Of a stretch of 64,000 nucleotides of DNA, positions 58,177 to 64,000 are shown one piece after another (the first letter of the stretch is position 1; each line of letters begins with the position of its first letter). The notes below the pieces were generated by a model. The model saw nothing but the letters and a program-made list of their open reading frames with translations. It did not search any database and was not told the origin of the DNA. The stretch spans positions 3,224,001 through 3,288,000 of the forward strand of contig OX485809.1 in NCBI GenBank assembly GCA_950295325.1, in the 5' to 3' direction. The position numbers and the translations under genes are program-made. This DNA comes from Polytrichum commune (Eukaryota; Streptophyta; Polytrichopsida; Polytrichales; Polytrichaceae).

Positions 58177-58320
58177 TAACTCATATAAGGCATTATGTGA
58201 ATTCTACCTTTATAGAGGATTTGAGACATATCCACCTATACAACTTATATAAGGCATTATGTGAATTCCACCTTTATAATGGATTTGAGACATATGCACC
58301 TATATAATTCATATAAGGTT
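58177..58320 (+). repeat. 64-bp tandem repeat, about 2.2 copies
   Basis: ATATAAGGCATTATGTGAAT at about 58183 recurs at about 58247, and ATATAAGG again at 58311. Period 64 bp. Confidence 0.8.
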
Positions 58321-58469
58321 TAATCCTATACTAGCCAAGAGTCAAGGGGGAAGGGGAAGATGAGCATCCACCTTTCCCTTGCTCCCAACACTCTGTCTTC
58401 CAAAAATAACACATAATAGAGTAGGATCCCGAAGATTCATGAACCTACTTACCTCCATTGTTTCAAGTA

Positions 58470-58681
58470 CACTAAATAGTGTGTGGGTGGAAAATTAGCA
58501 TGGGCCACACTAATTTTCTAGTCAATATAGAATTAATGTGGATTCAAGGCCCTAAATCTTCCTATAAGTCAATACGAAGACTTCCGACCAACATATTAAT
58601 CTTTTACTATAATTTTAGTGTGGGTTGAAAATGAAGTGGGCTCTACAAAATTATTGCACGGCCCACACGGACTATTTAGTG
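58470..58681. mobile_element. MITE with TA duplication (Stowaway-like)
   Basis: A 212-bp element with ends CACTAAATAGTGTGTGGG and the complement of CACTAAATAGTCCGTGTGGG. It is flanked by TA (58468-58469 and 58682-58683). A TA duplication fits the Tc1/mariner group, although the ends differ from the classic CTCCCTCC Stowaway terminus. Confidence 0.6.
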
Positions 58682-59142
58682 TAGCTACCTATCATGAACC
58701 TAACATAATGTTTATGTAAGAATGTGAACCATATAATATAAGTATCGCCCATTCATCGACATTTGATTGTGGAACATATGGGAGCAAAGTACACAATAAT
58801 ACACAACAAGCTTTGTCCACCTTAATAGGAACATAATTGTTGAAGTGTCTAAGGGAGATAGAATCTAGTGATCAACTTTATGATTCTTGAACATTTCTAG
58901 GACCTTGTCACGATTGATTTGTTCCTACACTAATTTGCAATCATTGTCAATTTACGTGTGTCAAACATATTGGATTATACCTAGATTAAGAGATTCAATG
59001 TTTCTTTCTTGCATAATCAAATATTGAAGCATGGTTAACCATATTAAGCATGCAAAACCTTAATCCCATCTCCATTTGGGATTAAAATAAGTATCTAGTG
59101 AAGAAGGTCATAGTCCATGATTACATTAATCTTCTAAAGTAG

Positions 59143-59511
59143 ATGTGCCTAATTCAGATACTCTTCACTTTGCACCCACTTCTAGAAAGGTGTAAAACAA
59201 GAAATTAATGCAAAATGATTAGCAAAAACAAATTGTGTCCATAGCCATTTGCCTCATTGTTTTGGAGCTCATATGAATATCTTATTATTATCAAAGTGAA
59301 AATTTGTTGTGTTCCTTAAGTGGTAACGTAAGTCCTTTGATTATGTTGATTGTTGAACTTAAAATTGCTAACATTTCGAGCACATATTCCATGCTCTTTT
59401 AAACACATGTATGTTTGATGCCCATTCTTAGTTGCACACCTAACTACATACTACTCAAATATAGGTGTCCAAATTCTTGTGATGTTAGAATTAGGCATGT
59501 CTACCTTGTTC
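59143..59511 (-). repeat. GTAGATGTG-family MITE-like element, full-length copy
   Basis: Runs from AAGTAGATGTGCCTAATTCA to the complementary GAATTAGGCATGTCTACCTT, about 370 bp. This is the clearest case that the family has inverted ends. Non-coding. Confidence 0.75.
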
Positions 59512-59678
59512 TTCATAAAGCAACTTCATACATTCCTTCACACTGCTTGTAGATCGCTCCATAACTAGGCGAGATCCTAGTGAGGACATTATAAGCCAAT
59601 ACGAGTTGATATTTGCATCCACTATATTCTTCATAGGATTATTTTTATTTTTATTTTTTTGATGTGATCCACACTATT

Positions 59679-59691
59679 CCCCCCCCCCCCC
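59679..59691 (+). repeat. Poly(C) run, 13 nt
   Basis: Thirteen consecutive C in non-coding DNA just left of the PIF-type MITE. Confidence 0.9.
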
Positions 59692-59723
59692 ATCAACACT
59701 GATTGCACAATTTAATGTACTTA

Positions 59724-60395
59724 GGGCCGCTTTACACACAAAGCAAGAGCCATGACCGTGAAAAATCTAAGGGCCCTTGAATATCATCCAAAGGCCGTAC
59801 CTTGGGAGATGGAAATCCAATTATGCAATTGATGGGCCCTCAAACTCACTATGAAGTGAAAGTAGATCATGTTGACGGAGCACAACATATGTTCAAACTC
59901 ACGTTCCCGCCAAAGAAACAAAATATTACTAGGAGCCAATGGCAATGCAATTCATTGCCAAAATGCTTGGTTTTGCTTTAGACATAACTCTTTTTGATGG
60001 ACCTCGTGCAACATCCGGTAGACCATGAAACATTGTCCACTTGTTGTCATAGAAGACATCATGTAAACTTTTCATCCATTCGGATTCCTTTGGTCCCTTA
60101 GGCCTTCAAGGTCCAATGTACAAAAGTAAACTTGGACCATCATTTGCTTCTCAACCAATCACATAATTTGTATATCACGGGGTTGAGGGCCCTCAAACTC
60201 TCTAGTGTAAAGTGGGCCTCATAGCCAAGTAGACATCATGTAAACTTTTCATCCATTCGGATTTCTTTGGTCCCTTAGGCCTTCAAGGTCCAATGTACAA
60301 AAGTAAACTTGGACCATCGTTTGCTTCTCAACCAATCACATAATTTGTATATCACGGGGTTGAGGGCCCTCAAACTCTCTAGTGTAAAGTGGGCC
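59724..60395. mobile_element. PIF-type MITE whose right half is duplicated
   Basis: The left end GGGCCGCTTTACACACAAAG follows TTA. The right end is the complement of GGCCCACTTTACACTAGAG and occurs twice (about 60205-60218 and 60382-60395). Interior blocks GGGCCCTTGAA and GGGCCCTCAAACTC resemble 46823-47321. Confidence 0.6.
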
Positions 60396-60409
60396 TCATA
60401 GCCAAGTAG
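60055..60409 (+). repeat. 177-bp tandem duplication
   Basis: Two copies (60055-60231 and 60232-60408) starting GACATCATGTAAACTTTTCA differ at about two positions. It duplicates the right half of the MITE, including its terminus. Confidence 0.95.
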
Positions 60410-60458
60410 CATCTTCAAAATCAAATCAAATTGTTGAACACATGTTTATGCAATGTCC

Positions 60459-60673
60459 GGGGAGAATTTTGAGCATCATCAGTTAAAATCCTAGTGTTTC
60501 CAAGTCCAACCGGTTACATGTTGTGATCTTTCGGTTTTCCTTTGTTGCTTTGAGATATATTCCATTTATTCCTATCACATGATGGGTATTTCTCCCGAAG
60601 TCTTGAATGTTAACCGGTTATTTCTCAAACTTAACCAGTTCATCTGTAACTAACTTAGTGGTCAATTCTCCCC
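60459..60673 (+). mobile_element. AACCGGTT-family MITE-like element, reference copy
   Basis: A 215-bp element with short inverted ends GGGGAGAATT/AATTCTCCCC, containing CCAACCGGTTACATGTTGTG and TTAACCGGTTATTTCTCAAAC. No clear target duplication. It is the best-preserved of at least five copies in the window. Confidence 0.65.
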
Positions 60674-61527
60674 AGTTATTGTTATGTTGTTCTTATTTAT
60701 TTTAGACGTACCTAGTTCTTACCTGCCATTCATGGCCACCAAAATAAGTACGAAAGTACTTACATACGAAGATTTCACTCAAATTAATTGCCTTCCAATA
60801 GCGAGAACATCCATCGTGCGAGATTCCATGCAACCACTGATGTTTTGACTCTCAAAGGCATTGAAGATGACGATTTCCATGCTCATTATTTAGAGTAGAG
60901 GTGCCTATAACCAATCAATTACAAGATTTTGCGCCAAATCTGGAGAACTATAAGACGGTGTAAATTTTTTTTGTATAGGAAGATAGAAATCAGGAGGATT
61001 GCAATTATTTTGGTTATTTTATTCCTTAAATTGAGATTACTGTGAATTTTTTAAGTCAAAAGTTGGCACAAACATATTACCAATGTCTAGAGTTTGGCAT
61101 AACTGCTCATTCCTCCTCACTTGAACACTTACAATCAGGACATGTGTTTGGCACTATTGCTTATGGTTTGATCAAAATTTGATCATAGTTTGATGGAAAT
61201 TCCGGTACCCTATAGATGTTGATGGAACCTTGATCGGGAATAGACGCCTCTATTATACCCCGCAACAATTGCAAGCTTGAACACAATGATAAATATGCAC
61301 GTTATCCCTTAAGTTATTGCCTATCCTAGTAGTTACATTGATTTGTTCTACTAGTGTGAGTTACTATTTAGAATTACATCATATTGTTGTATTATACCAA
61401 TTTTTAGAACCATAAATCTTTTTTTACCTATCTAATGTTGCCACAAATAGAAGAATTTTAAAAACCTAAAAAAGAAGAAGAAGTGACTCCAATGTTGCCA
61501 CCAACATAAACTACTGTGTTAATTTCA
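60674..61527. other. Intergenic, no gene recognised
   Basis: No coding sequence or clear repeat. Confidence 0.5.
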
Positions 61528-61915
61528 AAGGGTGACTTAAATCCCAAGGCCTTACCTTGGATCTTGTGGGAACTCCTAGGTTAAGCTGCATAAGATCGGA
61601 GTAGTAATATGATGGGTGACCTTCATATGGTCCACCTAATTAGAGTGTGTGTAGGTATTTGGGTGAACTACATATTTTCCACCAACAATGAGGGAGCCAA
61701 CAAGGGGATTGCCCTGGGGGAGATAGGTGCCATTTGCCTTGTTTGTGCTTGTTCAAGGTGTTCACCTTGAAAAGGAGGCAATATTCATCAAGGGCCCTCT
61801 AATTCTTTTAATGTTCGTTTTGGGATTACATATAGACTTGGACCAACTTAAAAATGAAGCAACACGATGGTTCACGCTGGTGGCAACATCATAGTCATCT
61901 TTCTTTTGTACCGTC
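61528..61915 (+). mobile_element. 5S-rRNA-derived retroposon, second copy
   Basis: The head GGATC, AACTCCTAGGTTAAGC, GGAGTAGTAATATGATGGGT, GACC follows the plant 5S order (A box at 61572-61587, C box at about 61602-61620). The body then matches 21160-21460 (GGGGGAGATAGGTGCC; GGGCCCTCTAATTCT; GGGATTACATATAGACTT; CATAGTCATCTTTCTTTT). The two heads differ from each other about as much as from 5S rRNA, so both insertions are old. Confidence 0.8.
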
Positions 61916-61924
61916 TTGTTGCTT

Positions 61925-62180
61925 CATCTTCGAGTTTGTTTACGTCTAGAGGTATATGTAATTCCAAAACGGGCATCACGAGAATCACAAGGGCCCCGAA
62001 GAATAATGCCTCCTTTTTTAATTTCATATCTTGAATGGGCACAAACAAGTTGACTTGCATCTACGCATATCTCCCCCAGGGACAAGCCTCTTGGTTCCCG
62101 AATAGTTGGTTGAAAATATCTAGTTTTATTCACATACCTCCATTATGATTGGGTAGAACATAGGTGGTAGGGTGCATCAA
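61925..62180 (-). mobile_element. 5S-derived retroposon, third copy, head missing
   Basis: An inverted copy of the same body lies tail to tail with the previous one (GTATATGTAATTCCAAAACG; AAGGGCCCCGAAGAATAATG; ATATCTCCCCCAGGG). It ends at GGTAGGGTGCATC, matching only the last few bases of the 5S head (GCACCC). Confidence 0.7.
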
Positions 62181-62559
62181 AAAGCAAGTCCTAAGAAAGA
62201 TCAACCATCCATGTTTCTTTTAACATAAAAAGCTACATTGAATATATGATTTTATTGAGCCCCACATTATTCATCATCAACCAACGTGTATTGCTTTGCA
62301 ATCTTTGCGTGATAACTAAAGAGGATATCCCATGACAGTTAAAACCAAATGACAAGACCATTCTAATTAACGTGGCAAATTAAATCATATGGTTAGTGCA
62401 ATTTGCACATCAAGAATTAGGAAATGACTTGGTGAAGAAAAATACAAAATCATCAATAAAAGTTATAACAATGCCTAACTCCAAATGGTAACCCACACTC
62501 ATAGGACAAAGTTGGAGTACATGCTACAAACCGATAGGGGCTTATTATTGGGTTACTTG

Positions 62560-62870
62560 TCTTAATTGGACACCTATATTTGATCGGTGTGTGATCATGT
62601 GAGGATCAAAGAACAAACACTACAAAGACACATGTTGGAAAGAGATTGGACTACGTCTTTAAAATTTATTATATAGTCCACCTATGTATTCAATCAAAGT
62701 AATCTACATACATGCAATTTTGACAACCATAACCAAATAAGTGCATGTCGGATTTTCAATATGATTTTTGTTGATGTTTCATCATAGATGTGGTGATTCA
62801 ATACAAATTCTAAGATGTAATTCTAACCAATAGAAGATAGAGACCAAAATAAATAAATTGAGTAATGTCA
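62560..62870 (+). repeat. GTAGATGTG-family repeat, long form
   Basis: Contains GGTGTGTGATCATGTGAGGA, CACATGTTGGAAAGAGATTG and CAATAGAAGATAGAGACC, as in the copies near 10020, 24180 and 29335. Confidence 0.6.
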
Positions 62871-63411
62871 CGAACCTTGTATTCCACGGAAGCAACTAAC
62901 TTAATTTGCCATCCCATGTACATAACTCCATTTGGATTTTGTTTCCAAACACCTATCATCGGGTGTTGTAAAAGTATCTCTTATGTGTTCATTGTAATTT
63001 CATACTAAATTAACCTCAATGGACTAGTTGGAGGTCTCTAATCCCGATTAAGGTGTTTAATTGGCTTAAAAAAACAATGTTTGGGCTCTACATAGGAATC
63101 CCTATTTTGATGTGATTGAACATGTACCCCTCCTCTTTAGTTTTTAATGCACTAAAACTAAAGGTGTCCTATGCCACAAATACATTGACTCTCATAACTA
63201 AGTTAGCGACTCACTACATCAATTTTGACACAATATGGCACGCAAATAAAAACAATAACATACAAATGTTCACTTGTGTAAAATAATTGTCATAGTCTAG
63301 TACAACATTTCCATAATCTCATGTCTATTGCAAAATTGCATATGGGGAAACAATGATTTGAAGAGAACTATAAACATTGACTCAGTTTTGTAACCTACAT
63401 CTACCCATAGA

Positions 63412-64000
63412 CTAATAATTTGTCCATCCTCCTTTAGAAGCTTGGATACAATGGGGTATGCTATGATAAAACTTTTGACACTCCTCAAGAGTAATGGAAT
63501 GGAAATAAGCTTGCACACACTCCCACAATTGAAACATTCCTTTGGTTGGTGTTGGATATTCATTTAATTTATGTTTCACAAGTGCCCACACATGCTCCGT
63601 TGGATTTAGGTAAGGTGATTGAGGAGGCCAAGTGAGCACACTAGAAATTTGCATTGACAACCATCACTTGACCAAATTTGCAGTATGTTTAGGATCATTT
63701 TCATGCTAAAATATGACGCAAGAAGGGTTGAAACGGTACCATTCAATTGTCCTCTCAACCCCATCTTGAAGAATGCTAAGACACATAGCTTGTATCATCT
63801 TCCCCTCTATCTTGCACATGTAACCAATGCCACGGGAAGTCATACAACCCCACACAAAAATTGCACAACCTCCATGTTTAACTATTTGACCTACATGATG
63901 AGCTTGTAATTGAGATTCTCTATCCCTCATCCAACACCAAACGCAACCATCATATTGAAATCGACTGATCTTAGTCTCATCACTAAAAATCACCCTATAC
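63412..64000 (-). mobile_element. Tc1-type (DD34E) transposase, 3' part, decayed
   Basis: Reading leftward from the window edge, the frame gives IFSDETKISRFQYDG (first catalytic Asp), VWGCMTSRGIGYM, NDPKHTANLVK and WPPQSPYLNPTEHVWALVKH. It ends CQKFYHSIPHCIQASKGGW plus TNY. These are the signatures of Tc1-like transposases, with exactly 34 residues between the second and third catalytic positions. The copy is dead: there are two in-frame stops (a TAG just before HENDPKH and a TGA after ANLVK), and the second catalytic Asp reads Glu. The N-terminal DNA-binding part would lie beyond 64000. A terminal repeat was not identified between 63297 and 63412. Confidence 0.9.

Noticed and set aside
1-64000. 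tRNA genes, rRNA operons, riboswitches or bacterial-style operons
   Set aside because: I looked for cloverleaf features, rRNA core motifs and operon spacing and found none; the window has eukaryotic gene structure.

Overview
This window looks like nuclear DNA of a green plant. It carries an intact gene for a plastid glucose-6-phosphate/phosphate translocator, a plant-type pectate lyase pseudogene, a plant-specific cysteine-rich secreted protein gene with GT-AG introns, and plant-type cis signals. Gene density is very low: three credible protein genes in 64 kb. The rest is AT-rich DNA packed with small DNA transposons (PIF/Harbinger-like, Mutator-like, hAT-like and Tc1-like). The intronless translocator, the Tc1-type transposase and the repeat mix make me suspect a non-seed plant (bryophyte, lycophyte, fern or streptophyte alga). 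That is inference and cannot be settled from the sequence alone.

Layout. 1-18.9 kb: intergenic repeats, with a decayed PIF/Harbinger transposase at 3.0-4.1 kb, copies of a MITE-like family ending in GTAGATGTG, and a scrambled palindromic cluster of PIF-type elements at 12.1-14.05 kb. 18.97-21.9 kb: a cysteine-rich secreted protein gene split into three exons, one only 35 nt long. A TATA box and a cluster of TGGTGGAGTAGC-like motifs lie upstream, and a 5S-rRNA-derived retroposon sits in intron 2. 22.26-23.4 kb: a promoter-like block and a 531-bp tandem duplication with conserved micro-exon-like segments. 25.0-29.2 kb: a Russian doll of transposons. A PIF-type element (TTA duplication) is split by a 2.46-kb Mutator-like element (9-bp duplication), which itself holds a hAT-like element (8-bp duplication) and a PIF-type MITE (TAA duplication). 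30.3-34.9 kb: a decayed pectate lyase gene with tandem repeats in its intron and after its end. 35.7-44.2 kb: retroelement fossils, an AT-rich island, a transposase tail, a fold-back element and a second copy of the large PIF-type element. 46.8-49.4 kb: more MITEs. 49.8-51.5 kb: an intact gene for a 549-residue acidic secreted protein. 54.6-56.2 kb (minus strand): the translocator gene and, directly behind it, a shortened decayed copy. 56.9-57.1 kb: a 37-bp tandem repeat upstream of that gene. 58-63 kb: MITEs and two or three more 5S-derived copies. 63.3-64 kb: a Tc1-type transposase running off the right edge.

The genes do not form a pathway or cluster. Two (the Cys-rich protein and the acidic protein) encode secreted proteins. 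The pectate lyase would have acted on cell-wall pectin if it were whole. The translocator would import sugar phosphate into plastids, but two substrate-contact positions are changed. The clearest unusual items are the 5S-derived retroposon family, the nested insertions with all duplications readable, the altered translocator, the Tc1-type DD34E transposase and the three-exon cysteine-rich gene that open-reading-frame scanning would miss.
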